Positions 8,761 to 19,790 of a stretch of 28,050 nt of DNA are shown in pieces. Source of the DNA: Folioceros fuciformis (Eukaryota > Anthocerotophyta > Anthocerotopsida > Anthocerotales); contig JBNGIO010006327.1 in assembly GCA_049999805.1 (NCBI GenBank), positions 512,797 through 540,846 on the forward strand, written 5' to 3'. The position numbers and the translations under genes are program-made. How positions within the stretch are numbered: position 1 is the stretch's first letter; each line of letters begins with the position of its first letter. The notes beneath the pieces are model-generated. The model was not told the DNA's origin. It made no database searches and saw only the letters and a program-made list of their open reading frames with translations.

Positions 8761-9156
8761 CCCTTCAAACTGAGAAAATAAGTGAATTTTATCTGCTACG
8801 TTCCTATCAAATTGTTTTATGATGACTTCTAAACGATTATATATGTTGAATTCATGAAAATAAATACGGGCATCGAGGAGCGCTTTTGAGTTACGTGCAA
8901 AGAAGTTGCAGAGGGCCAGCGATTTAATTTTTTTAGGTTGATTAATCCGGTAAGCTAGTGAGGACTGGGAAGCGTGGACTGTGGAGCGTCCTCACTGGAG
9001 CTGAGAGTGGAGCGCCCGAAGGCCGAGGAAGGGTGGACGAGAAGGCAAGCCAGAATTGAAAGCGCGGGATGTGAGCGGCTGCAGGATCTAGAGCACTATG
9101 TGCGAGTCGTACAGCCGGATGCATCTGAAACGATGTAGCAACGTTGTGAATTTGTC
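8761..9156. other. Upstream region of the NET-domain gene
   Basis: No gene is seen. The stretch changes from AT-rich (to about 8940) to GC-richer sequence just before the start codon at 9157, as expected for a 5' untranslated region. I found no convincing TATA box. A stop codon, TAG, in frame shortly before 9157 rules out a longer first exon in that frame. Confidence 0.5.
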
Positions 9157-10443
9157 ATGGCCCGAACGAAACCGCCAAGGCCAACAGCAGTTCACAATCC
9201 AGATCCCGCAACAGTCTGGCGTAGGGATATGATCTTGGCCGAGAAGCTGAAACTTAGTGGTGATTTGCAAGCGCTGCCGCCATCCCAGCTGCAAAGAGTG
9301 GCGGATTTCCTCAAGGCCCGGTTTCCTGCTCTTTGCAAAAAATTCCCAGATGGTCATGAGGAGGTCTACGTTAACCTCGGAACATTTGACAATGAAATTC
9401 TGTGGGAGCTGCGGGGATTTGCTCCCAATGCCGAGGAGAAGAGACAGCCCTTGGAGGTGCAAGCGCGTGGTGGTAAATCCCACCGGAAAGGCCAGGTTAG
9501 CGCCGATTTCGTTCTTTCCCGCCTCGGTCTGTATGATTTGGATTTTGCCGTGTCTTTTTTTTTTCGGTCCAGCTTGGCAATTTCTTGGATATGTGAGGTG
9601 TCCCTTCACCGCGAGGTATTCCCTGTCCCGTCCAACCTCGAGCTGCCTCAGCTTTAGCGCGCGCCACGAGTTGGCGTCTGAGTATGTTGATCATGAAGAT
9701 CAACTCAGTGATCTCCCGGCGACTGAGAATTCAGTGTTTCATCCCGCTTCATTGCACGCTTCCTGGCAGGAGCCAATTGCCTCTGCCGGGAGGTGCTGAT
9801 TGTTGTCTGCTAGCCAGTTTGATTTCATGTTAGCCAAATTTTGACAACAGGCCTTTCCTTTTCCGATGTGTAGAAGGACAAGAAGAGGCAGTTGGAGAAG
9901 GTCAATGTTCAAGAGAAGACAAGTGCTCCATCCGTGCCGCAGGATGAAAGCCGGGAACGAGTTCAGCAGCTGCAGGGTGAGAAGCAGCATGATGCGCAGA
10001 TTCCAGCTCAGGAGCAGGTCATGGAGGACCACGATTCGCAGACTCAAGCTGAGGATCAGGATGTGGAGATGCATGATGCGAAGGAGTATCAGGAAACGGT
10101 GGATCAGGATGATCAAGTTCAAGCTGACCATCACATCAACAACAGTGCCAGCGAGATTGGCTTTGCAAATCTTTGGCAGGCCCCGGCTGGTTTTAGGCCT
10201 ATAGGCTCCAAAGTAGAGACTCAGCAAAGGCCACTGACCGCTGACGAGGAGGACGAACTGGTTAAGGCCGTGGAAGCGCTACCTAGTCACATGCTTGAGA
10301 AAGTTGCCGAAATTGTCAGCAGGTGCAATCCTCAATTGTTTCCAGAGGAAGATGAGCTTGAGGTCGACCTTCACTTATGCAACATGCAGACGCTTGTTGA
10401 GCTATCTGATCTGGTGGCAGAATATAATTTAAGCAAACAGTAG
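9157..10443 (+). CDS. Double NET-domain protein without bromodomain (BET-related)
   Basis: Two exons, 9157-9495 and 9874-10443, join in phase 0 at CAG|GTTAGC and TGTAG|AAGGAC to give 302 residues. Residues about 27-95 (KLKLSGDLQALPPSQLQRV, then the EVYVNLGTFDNEILWEL block) form a NET domain. Residues about 229-299 (RPLTADEEDELVKAVEALP, then LEVDLHLCNMQTLVELSDLV) form a second NET-like helical module. Between them is a basic patch (KDKKRQ) and a Gln/Asp/Glu-rich low-complexity linker. In BET proteins NET follows the bromodomain and recruits chromatin regulators; here the bromodomain is absent. The start has a good context (GTCATGG) and an upstream in-frame stop. An unseen 5' coding exon cannot be excluded. 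A nuclear, chromatin-adaptor role is inference. Confidence 0.82.
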
Positions 10444-11292
10444 GAGAACGGCAACTTGACTACTTGCATCATCCTGGCCGGAGAAGTGTCGTTCTGCAGC
10501 CGGTTTGATGATCGAAGGTGCTGCCGGTACACAATCATCCTTCACTACTGTCTCCTCTTGAAGAACGAACATCCTTATGCAGTGGCTATGGTGTGGTTCT
10601 TGGAGATGTTCACGTTGGTAACTGATGATGCCTGATGCTCCCCTCATCTCGCTCCCTATGAGCGCAGCTCAAAGTCTCTTGCGCCTTAAACAGGGCCTGT
10701 TACCCGGCTTCATCCTCCAAGCTTGGAAAACAGCCTAATCTGCCTCCAGGTTTTGTATCTGCCAAAGCAACTTGGCCAGTTGCCTCATCGCTGTTGGCAA
10801 CCAAGATGATGGGGATGGAAGATGTATTGATGAGGTACTTCAGACCATCAGCAACGGAACCATGTTATCTCAATGCACTGGCCAAGCCGAGAATGTCAAA
10901 GAGCCGTCCTCGGATCCGTCAGTCCTGCTCTCTGTAACAGACGCCTCTCCGAACTGTGAGACAGAAGCCGCCGAAAGACGGCCTTTCTTCACTGTCAATC
11001 GCGTAAGACGCTACCAGTGAAACCATAACCACCGTGTTCAGGGGCGTAAACAGCAGGCACTCCTGCCCCTCCGAGCTCACAAAGGCTTGCCCCATCCCGC
11101 ACTCCAGCACCCTAGCTATTGCCGCTTCTTCTTGTTGCTGCCGGTCGAATCGCGTTCCTGTTTGCCACGGCCCCACACGGTCTGCAGTCGCCACGGAGGG
11201 CCTGACGGCTTTAGCCTACGCTGTAACTTGGCACCAACTCCGATCCCCGATGGCAAGCTCGGACGACCCGCTCCATCTCCTTCTCCTAGGGC
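10444..11292 (+). other. 3' flank of the NET gene; no second gene seen
   Basis: This probably contains the 3' untranslated region of the NET-domain gene. Several short open frames on both strands (for example 10919-11194 minus) have no recognisable domain and no supporting splice structure, so I do not call them. Confidence 0.45.
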
Positions 11293-11566
11293 ATGTCCAT
11301 TTCCACGGCTCGGATTGCTAGCTCTTGGTTGGAAGCCTTCCTCGTACCTTCGCCATCGGCCTTGGTCCATCGTCGCATCTGCCTTGTCGCGAGCCCGCGC
11401 AGTCCGCCCTCTTGTTCCGCCATGTTCCTGCGTCTCCTCGCTGCAGCCTGCTGCTCGGGCATCAAGAGCGAAGTTCATCTTCACAGCCGTTGCTGGAGCG
11501 TTCTTATTCTTGTGTTACCTCATGCGATTGTACAACGACATGCTTCCACACACTGCTCGAAAGTGA
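11293..11566 (+). CDS. Possible small membrane protein of 56 residues (one intron, speculative)
   Basis: Exon 11293-11343 (MSISTARIASSWLEAFL) joins in phase 0 to 11447-11566 through a GT donor (CTC|GTACC) and a good acceptor (TCCTCGCTGCAG). The second exon encodes PAARASRAKF, then a single hydrophobic span FIFTAVAGAFLFLCYLM, then a short polar tail ending HTARK. The Ser/Arg-rich start without acidic residues until position 14 resembles a mitochondrial presequence, and one membrane span with a short tail resembles small respiratory-chain or import subunits. I cannot name a family. The donor is weak, so the splice model is a guess; the hydrophobic second exon is the better supported part. Confidence 0.28.
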
Positions 11567-11773
11567 GAGCCATATCCCCGGATTTGTCAGCAAAATTCAA
11601 ACATTGATTGGTTATGCATTGCTTGCCATCGAACTTTCTCCAAATTTCATCTCAGAGGACCACAGTATCAGATCCATCAAACATCATGCCCCTCCCTCCT
11701 GCATGGATGCAATTCTACAGGGAGATCCCAGTGCAATCCTCCCTAACTGCAACCATGTCAAGACGGGCGTCAT

Positions 11774-11873
11774 NNNNNNNNNNNNNNNNNNNNNNNNNNN
11801 NNNNNNNNNNNNNNNNNNNNNNNNNNNNNNNNNNNNNNNNNNNNNNNNNNNNNNNNNNNNNNNNNNNNNNNNN
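11774..11873. other. Assembly gap (100 N)
   Basis: Exactly 100 N, the usual placeholder for a gap of unknown length. Open frames drawn across it are not meaningful. Confidence 0.98.
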
Positions 11874-12135
11874 ACCTTTGCTGCTCCACGCTAGGGCAGT
11901 TTAGATCTACACAAGGCATGACATGAGGGACAAACACGGTTCAGCTACCTTCAGGCAGGCCGACCAACTCGCGCGAGATAGGCGAGTATGCAACCTTGGC
12001 GGCGAATTCGTATATGCACTAGGATCAAGTGTCTACGGAGTGATCGCGTGACGAGGCCACCAGGAGCGCCCCCTCAAATCTGAAAAATCTCTTGGGCCGG
12101 AGTGCCTGGATCGAATATCCCCTTCAGGGTTAGGC

Positions 12136-12273
12136 ATGTCTGCTCAGCAAAATTCAGAGCCAAGTTTCATGGTTAAATCTGGCATTCTGGAACTTATAAA
12201 CGTGTCACTTGATATAGAGCCCAGGCACGGGGATGGGTTTTTGAGATGCAGGCTGTCGACGCCTCCGGTTTGA
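12136..12273 (+). other. Possible upstream ORF before ATE1
   Basis: An ATG at 12136 opens a frame of 45 codons that closes with TGA at 12271-12273, 60 bases before the ATE1 start codon. If the ATE1 transcript begins upstream of 12136 this would be an upstream ORF able to lower ATE1 translation. No homology is apparent, and the transcript start is unknown. Confidence 0.3.
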
Positions 12274-12333
12274 AGGGTTGGAGCAATCGGTGCAATCAGG
12301 CAGTCCTGAGGACGCTCTGCGTAGGAAGCACCC

Positions 12334-14685
12334 ATGTCCTCTCCATCCACAACCACAAGCAGCGGCGCCAGTGTAATTCGTGATTATGGCGCAAACGCGA
12401 GTACCTGTGGCTATTGCAAAAGCTCTACTCGGAGTAGCGTTACGCATGGTGAGTTACACACCGTTCAATTCTCTTTCCTTGTGATTCTTTCAGGAGGAAG
12501 GAATGCGTAATGGCCATTTTATTGGAACACGAGGCAGTCTCGCTTGTGACTGAGCAAGAAAGAAGTGAAGCAAGCTGAAAGTGAGGCCAGCCGTGTTTGA
12601 ACTGACAGGGAACTGTCATCTTGGCAGGACTGATGGCCCGCAGTCTGACTGTCCAAGATTATCAAGGTATGCTTCTAGGGAGGGTATTGGGCTTCATGGC
12701 TGAATATTATTGGGATGAGGTCAATACGCTGGATGTGAAAAAGTGCGTCTGCCACTCTGCAGACCTCCTGGATCGAGGGTGGAGACGAAGTGGAGTGCTT
12801 GTGTATAAGCCGAAATTGGCGGGCTCATGTTGTCCCCTTTACACCATCAGGTTGAAGGCAAGCTCGTTTGTTGCATCGAAGGAACAACTGAGGGTGCTGA
12901 GGCGAATGCAACGGTACTGTTGATCTTGACATGTAGCTGTGCTTCACCTTCCCTTTTCCATCTGTGAAGTCGTCTACGATGACGAAAGCTCATAGCCAGC
13001 CCTTGCTGATTGTCACTACAACATAATAGGTTCCTAGAAGAGGACTACCGGGGTCCTGAAAGCAAAGCTGTATCGGATCCCGACGAAATGGAAGAGGCAT
13101 GTGCAAAAGTCTTCAGTGGGGAAACTGGAAAACCTGCTGTGCAAAGCAATAGAATATCAGTTGGTGGACATGACGAGCTGGAATTGTTCAATGAAACAAG
13201 TTCTATTAGAGCAGATCTTTGTGTTGTGATCCAGAAGGCCCTGGAGTCAGTGTTGGAAAGTACTGATGCTCCGAGTGTGGTAGTGCGGCCAGTTTCTGCA
13301 TCTTCAAGAGGCAAATGGAAGAATGTGACTGACGATGTGTTATTTACGAGTAGTGTTGCATATGCGGTCGCTGCACAGCTGAAGAGTAACGGCACAAGGG
13401 CAGAAGGTAGCGAGCAGGAAAGGGTTTCTAATCCTTCCCCTACAGAAGTTGCAGAGCTGTTAGTCTCACGGATCGAGAGTTCACCTTATCTACATGGGTT
13501 GCAAGCTCAAGCCAGTAAGGGCCACCTCAATTTTATTCGGGATCATTCTGAAGGCTCAAATGATTTGCTTCCAGTTTGCTTACCTTGCAAACAATTGCAC
13601 AGTGCAGATCATTCTGGCTGTAGTAGAAAGGTTCTGCATGCTAATCCAGACAAGTTGCTAAAGAAGCACAAGCTGGAAATGAGCATGAGAAGATCAGCAT
13701 TCGATTCAGAAGAGTTTAATTTATATAGAAAGTATCAGACAAGGGTGCATAATGAAAGACCACAGTCCGTCACAGAGGCCTCATACAAAAGGTTCCTGGT
13801 TACGACTCCCGTCATAGCTGTTCCACCAGCTGAAGACGGCTCTACTCCTTCTTGCGGATTTGGGTCGTTTCATCAGCAATATCGATTGGATGGACAACTG
13901 GTGGCGGTTGGAGTGGTGGACATTCTTCCTAACTGCCTTTCTAGCAAGTACCTCTTCTGGAATCCTGATTTTGCGTTTTTGTCTTTGGGAAAGTTCACAG
14001 CATTGCAAGAAATAAAATGGGTGCAACGGGAGCAGAAATTGTGTCCCTCTCTTGAATATTACTACATGGGGTACTACGTACATTCATGTCCAAAGATGCG
14101 CTACAAGGCTTCTTACAGGCCATCAGAGTTGCTTTGTCCGGCAGACCTCAGGTTTGGTTTGTGGGCACATGTTGTTTATCGGTGTTGCTCTGGATCAGCT
14201 GTTTAGATTGTCTTTATCATGTTAGATGTATCTGACTCCTTCCATTGCTTGCTGGCAGTTGGGTACCGTTCTCTGCTGCTGAACCTTTGATTGAAGAACG
14301 GGCTGTCACTCGTCTCTGTGGTGGAGTCGTCACTTCCGATGGCATGCCCAGTATTAACACTGAGGATGAAGTCGACATATTTGACTCTCCCTGTCTTGTC
14401 GAAGACATCATCGATGAGGTTCCTTTGATGTTGCGACAAGAAGTCGTATTCCTTAAGGTACGGTCATTCCTATCTTCTGAGGCCCATGTTTTTGGTGGAT
14501 AAGTGTCTAAGTCACCGTTGTGTGCACGGCTGAAGCTTTAGTGTCTCATCTTCTGTTCCCGATCTGCGAAGGATTTGAAGGCTCTCAATGATCATGAAAT
14601 CATTGCGGATTTATGTGAAGCGCTTAGGCAGTACACGAAGCTTGTGGGGCCTGCCGTTGCTGCAAGGATGTTGTACTGTTTGTAA
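12334..14685 (+). CDS. ATE1: Arginyl-tRNA:protein transferase (arginyltransferase), complete
   Basis: Six exons, 12334-12448, 12628-12666, 12763-12913, 13030-14151, 14259-14457 and 14572-14685, join in phase to 578 residues with GT-AG introns of about 95-180 bp. ATE1 moves Arg from Arg-tRNA to N-terminal Asp, Glu or oxidised Cys, creating N-degrons for the proteasome. The N-terminal ATE domain shows C25-G-Y-C28, DLLDRGWRRSGVLVYKP and C74-C75, the four Cys known in the family for metal or Fe-S cluster binding. The C-terminal GNAT-like domain (about 325-490) has FNLYRKYQTRVH, GFGSFHQQYRLDG (G378 on), VGVVDILPNCLSSKYLFW and YYYMGYYVHSCPKMRYK. The variable middle is carried by the large fourth exon. 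No key motif is missing, and length is near that of other plant ATE1 proteins (about 600). Confidence 0.95.
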
Positions 14686-15569
14686 GATGGTAGGAAGTCA
14701 TTTTGTCCATCCGCCGATCACAGCATAAGCTATCAAATGATTCTGGGTTTCCGTTGAGCTCATCATGCAAGTTGGTCTGTGAAAAGTGTGGATGGCATTC
14801 GACACCTGTCAGGCTCTTCGCAGCCAACTGTACAGCTTTGTTGGTAAGGTAGCCAAATACATAACCTGTTGAGCTCTAGGAGGATTGTGTTTACTTTGTT
14901 CCCATTCAATACCTACGAAGACTGCGGCTGCCCGACGGAGGGGTCATAGCATTCCAGGTCGTGTGTGTATACAGCCTCTATGGGGTATGCTGCTTAGGTT
15001 GGATTGTCTGTGAAATCCATCGCCACTAATGGGGACAGGTGTGTAAGAGCGATACCCTGGTTGTTGTCGAGCAGTCACTGAGCTGCTGCAGGGCAGCCTT
15101 GACCCAGAGATCCTCGTAAAGCAGTTACACGGAATCAGACGTTCAAAATCACTGGGGACTGCCGCTGACAAATCTGGGATTATTGTGAACCACTACCGCT
15201 GGTTACCTTCCAGCAAAGCCGTTTCCCTTTGGACGTACGATCAGTCTATTAAGAGCAATAATTCCAACCAACGCATCGTGAATCTCAGTGGCACCGATGC
15301 CGTGGGACACTGAGACACGTTCAAAATCAGATGGACGTCGCTTTCCTTGATACCTCAGAGCCGCTTCCTTGAGATTTCACTACTTAGTGTAAGGTACTTT
15401 CGTCACAGTGCCGAGTGGCGTGAGTGACAAGGTGCAGAATATTCCTCGGCATTTCCGATTTATATGTGCATATGGTGATCCGACGAGGCATAACGGACGA
15501 GGTCGCCAAGTCATTTGTTCCGGCCAAACCTCCAGCTCCGCCATCTCTGGCGTCCTTCCTCGGAGCGCT
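14686..15569. other. Intergenic stretch between ATE1 and the plus-strand enolase
   Basis: The first part is probably the ATE1 3' untranslated region and the last part the enolase leader. No open frame has recognisable features; frames such as 15380-15751 minus lie opposite the leader and first enolase exon and look like chance. No repeat is evident. Confidence 0.55.
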
Positions 15570-18395
15570 ATGGCAACCGCAACACCAGCAGTGAAAGCGG
15601 TGCAAAGTCGAGGCAATGCCACAGTCGAGGTTTGGAGTTCTGCTCCTCTTCTCTCCTTTGTTGCATGTTTGCCCATGTCTGCGAATGGTAATTTGCCGAT
15701 CTGTTGAGGGGAATTTGTGCTGGCTCTTCGCAGGAGTACCTGGAAAAGCACCAGCTGTCACAACGCATCGAGGACGCTGTCAATGCTGCAGTTCGAGCGA
15801 AGACCACTGAGCCGATTCAGTTTGTTGTACGTACCTGGATCCCACTTGAGCTGGACAGGATGATCTGAGAACTATTCAAGCGTTGGGTTTTGACTGAAAT
15901 CCTGTTTGAACAAGTTTGCGGGCCCGCTGTGTAAGATATGTGCGTGGCGCGATCTGCAGGCCAATCACTTGAGAAGGGCATTACCCTCCGTCATTCAAAA
16001 GGTGAAGGCTCGTCAGATTTTTGACAGCCGTGGCAATCCGACGGTTGAGGTTGACCTCCAGACGAACAAGGGCATCTTCCGTGCTGCTGTCCCTAGTGGA
16101 GCCTCTACGGGAATGTGAGAGACGGCTTGGCTTTTGATTGACTGTCGTTGCTGTAGTAGGCCTGTCCTCTTTCTGGGGGCTCTGATGGAGAATTGTTTTA
16201 CACCGGGGCAGTCATGAAGCCGTGGAGCTCAGAGATAAGGAAAAGGACAAGTACCATGGCAAGGGTGTCCTTAAGGCTGTTGCCAATGTCAACGAGAAAA
16301 TCAGCCCAGCAATTCAAGGCCTGGACCCGACACAGCAGGCAGAAGTTGATAAAGTTATGATTGACCTAGATGGCACCGAGAACAAGGTACGTTTGTTTTT
16401 TGAATTCCCGCCGATCTCCAGCCGCTGCATTTCCTGCCTTCCGGATGTGTGATCATACCTGTGTTTGAAACGTCTTATGTAACTGCTATATTGTGATGGC
16501 CAACTGGTACATTTGATAAATCTTGTATATTGACATACGACTTCTCAAATTATCGAAGTAGCCCATATTTTTCAGGATCTAGAGCTGAAAGGGTTATTGC
16601 TTTGCAGGCCGAGCTTGGTGCAAATGCTATCCTTGCAGTTTCCCTCGCCGTGGCTAAAGCTGGAGCTGCTGAGAAGGAGGTACTCAGCTTTGAGATTTGC
16701 TTTTTCCTTACTAAGCTGCTTCACGATTGTATCTGGGATTTGCCTTTGTTGCGTTGTGCGTGCCATACTGAACGTATTTATTGTTGCAGGTACCTTTGTA
16801 CCAACACATTGCAGATCTTGCAGGGAACTCAAAGCTTGTACTTCCTGTTCCTGCATTCAATATTATTAATGGTGGAGACCATGCTGGCAACAAGCTTGCC
16901 TTTCAGGTATCAATCACTTGCTAAAACTAGCAGCGTAGAGTGGGATTGGGAAGGCGTTGGGATGCCTTTCTCACAGCTACTTTTCTGTTGGTTCTTTTTG
17001 CAGGAGTTTATGATCCTGCCCATTGGAGCCAGTACTTTCACCGAGGCTATGCGGATGGGCTCAGAGACCTACCATCACTTGAAGGTTAGTAGTAGAATTA
17101 TGATCACCTGAACTGTGGAGTGGGTGAAAATGTCTGCGCTCATTGTACTGAGTTCTATCCTGCCTGCAGGCTGTGATCAAGGAGAAATATGGGATAGACG
17201 CATGCAATGTTGGTGATGAAGGAGGTTTTGCTCCTAATATCTCCAGGCATGCCCTTGCTAACTCTTAAACATCTTTGAAGGGTCTTGTATCTGTTTGAGT
17301 ACCTAACATGGAATTGCACTTTGCAGTACCCAAGAGGGACTGGATTTGATCATTGAAGCAATTGAAAGAGCACACTACACTGGCAAAGTCAAGATCGGAA
17401 TGGACGTTGCTGCCAGCGAATTCCACACAGGTATTTTTCCCCTGTTCAATCAGCAGAGAGTGGCCTGTTTGATGGGATAAGCAATCCTGTGTTCAGCCCT
17501 CGATGCAGCCTAACTGTACACGTCTGGTGCAGAGGACAAGAAGTACGATCTAGGTTACAAAAATCCTGGTGCTTCAGACGTTAAAACAGGGCAAGAGTTG
17601 ATTGACTTTTATAAGCAACTCTGTGCCAAGTACCCCATAATATCAATTGAGGATCCCTTTGAGCAGGATGACTGGGCCAACACAAAGGCTCTCAACAGTC
17701 TCGGCATTGCTCAGGTAAGGTGTCTGGTCTTCTGTTTTCATCTGTTACAGTGTATGGCTACATCCCACTGTTGCAAACCTCTTTTCTGTGTAGATTGTTG
17801 GAGATGACTTACTTGTCACCAACCCCAAAAGAGTACAGAAAGCCATAGCGGACTCTACATGCAATGCCCTCCTGTTGAAGGTAGGTATACGAGATCCTGG
17901 GCTACCTTGCTGAATTGCCGCTTGCTTGCATTGTTTCTGTCTCGCATGTTGAATGTGTACGTGGAGCCTTGCAGGTCAACCAGATTGGGACAGTCACGGA
18001 GTCTATTGAAGCAGTTAAGATGGCGCAGAAAGCGGGCTGGGGTGTGATGGCTTCCCATAGGAGCGGAGAGACTGAGGACTCTTTCATTGCTGACCTGGCT
18101 GTTGGCCTAGCCACTGGGCAGATCAAGACTGGTGCCCCTTGCAGAAGCGAAAGACTTGCGAAGTACAATCAGGTCGGCATTATGTCTTTGCATTCGATTG
18201 CAGAAATGACGCTTGTGCCTTGTTGTTAAGCTCTTGACGATTGTCTCGGTTGATGCCGCACGTGCTCTTGGCAATGTACCTGATAATAGTCGTTTTGTCC
18301 AGCTTCTTCGCATCGAGGAAGAATTGGGAGAGAAGGCTGTGTACGCAGGTCGCAGCTGGAGTCCAGCTGCAGCTGTTGAGGGTGCTACTGAATGA
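15570..18395 (+). CDS. ENO3: Enolase, ENO3 class (2-phosphoglycerate hydratase), paralog 1
   Basis: Thirteen exons: 15570-15629, 15734-15826, 15960-16114, 16212-16386, 16608-16679, 16790-16906, 17004-17084, 17170-17246, 17327-17430, 17533-17714, 17794-17880, 17975-18172 and 18303-18395. They join in phase to 497 residues. Enolase converts 2-phosphoglycerate to phosphoenolpyruvate in glycolysis. Catalytic and Mg-binding positions are present: GGDHAGNK loop, E268 (GDEGGFAP), E351 (SIEDPF), D376 (VGDDLL), K401, H429 (SHRSGETED) and K452 (QIKTGAP). The N-terminal extension [17 protein letters not shown] marks the plant ENO3 class. The eighth intron has a GC donor (CCAG|GCATGC). The first exon is uncertain: the codon matching the paralog's start ATG is GGC here, so an upstream ATG exon ending at GAG|GTTTGG is proposed. 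Confidence 0.9.
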
Positions 18396-18751
18396 GCCAT
18401 CTCCTCATCTGCTGGGAAGCAAAGAAACGGGAGAAGTTCAAGGTGTTGAGATTTATTTGAAGCCGTTCTTCTTTCAAACGAAGGCTCTTAAGCAAAGGAA
18501 TGATACGCGACTTAACTTAAATGTAATGTTTTGAAGGCCTCGGAGAAGTTTTTTAAGAGGCTGACTCTTTGATTGGCCTAATGCAGTCAAAGTTTTGAAT
18601 ATGGCGTCGAATGTTTTGTAAAATGTGAAGGTATTCACTGTGCGGAAATACCATCAAGAAATACACTTGTCGCCTGGCAATTGCTTTATATACGAAAATA
18701 GGTGTGTGTTTAATCATGAGCCACCATGTGATTTGTGTCAGTTTCTCTCGC

Positions 18752-18994
18752 ACTATGACTTGGAGATGGATGTGGAAAGATGTAGAAAGGCGAGATNNNN
18801 NNNNNNNNNNNNNNNNNNNNNNNNNNNNNNNNNNNNNNNNNNNNNNNNNNNNNNNNNNNNNNNNNNNNNNNNNNNNNNNNNNNNNNNNNNNNNNNNATGA
18901 CTTGGAGATGGATGTGGAAAGATGTAGAAAGGCGAGATGGATACACTATGACTTGGAGATGGATGTGGAAAGATGTAGAAAGGCGAGATGGATA
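18752..18994. repeat. 51-bp minisatellite with assembly gap
   Basis: The unit ACTATGACTTGGAGATGG..ATAC is 51 bp and the visible copies are nearly identical. One copy precedes the 100-N gap (18797-18896) and two follow it; a partial unit recurs at about 19023-19054. Because 51 is a multiple of three the frame stays open (a 17-residue repeat with DLEMDVERCRKARWI), but there is no gene around it. It lies about 350 bp downstream of the enolase stop. Confidence 0.9.
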
Positions 18995-19140
18995 TACAGC
19001 GATCACGCTACAACTCTTGGAGGTATGGATGTGGAAAGGTCCACCATGTAGAAAGATTCACCACTGAAGTTGAAAAAATTGGTGCTCTTTGTTCACTTAA
19101 TACACTGATGTTGAAGAAGTTCTTTGCTAACTAACACTCC

Positions 19141-19790
19141 ATTGTGATAAACAACTATATAAGAAAGCAAAAGAACAGTATCTTCTGTCGATTGTGATAA
19201 GCAAAGCACAAAGCAACTATATAAGAAAGCAGAAGACAAGTATCTGTTGAATTTTTTTTGGATGTGATTGTAGCCAGGAAATTGTGGTGAGCATGAGCAA
19301 GAGACGTGTAGCACAAAGAGACGTGTAGCACAAACGTGTGTATCTTGAGAAACTGACTGGGTTACATTTGTAGTCATTGATGACGGTTTCAACTACCCAC
19401 CAGCTAATATTTAACCTAAATATAATACATAATACATAAATAATTCTAAAGCTATTTCTTAACAGTATCTTCTGTCGATTGTGATAAGCAAAACAAAAAG
19501 CAATTATATAAGAAAACAGCCACTGGCTAATATTTAACCTAAATATAATACATAATGTATAAATAAGTCTAAAGTTATTTCTTAACAGTATCTTATGTCG
19601 ATTGTGATAAGCAAAACATAAAGCAACTATATAAGAAAACAGAAGACACTATAGTATCTTCTATCCATTGTGATAAGCAAAGCATAAAGCAACTATGTAA
19701 GAAAGCAAAATATTAGTAGTATCTTTTGTCCATTGTGATAAGCTCTTCAATCGAAAGAAAGCAATTATGTAAGAAAAGGGAAGACTAACC
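19141..19790. repeat. AT-rich interspersed and tandem repeat cluster
   Basis: A core ATTGTGATAAGCAAAGCA..AAGCAACTATATAAGAAAGC recurs near 19141, 19191, 19478, 19601, 19667 and 19732. The last three are about 65 bp apart. A larger 123-bp unit starting CTAATATTTAACCTAAATAT repeats at 19404 and 19527 and contains the core. Copies carry substitutions and small indels. No coding potential is seen. Confidence 0.85.

Noticed and set aside
11116-11484. Minus-strand 122-codon open frame rich in Arg, Gly and charged residues
   Set aside because: It has no domain and no splice support, its composition follows local GC bias, and it lies opposite the candidate microprotein exons.
18704-19051. Open frame encoding a 17-residue repeat (DLEMDVERCRKARWI)
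   Set aside because: It is the forced translation of a 51-bp minisatellite, crosses 100 N and has no gene structure around it.
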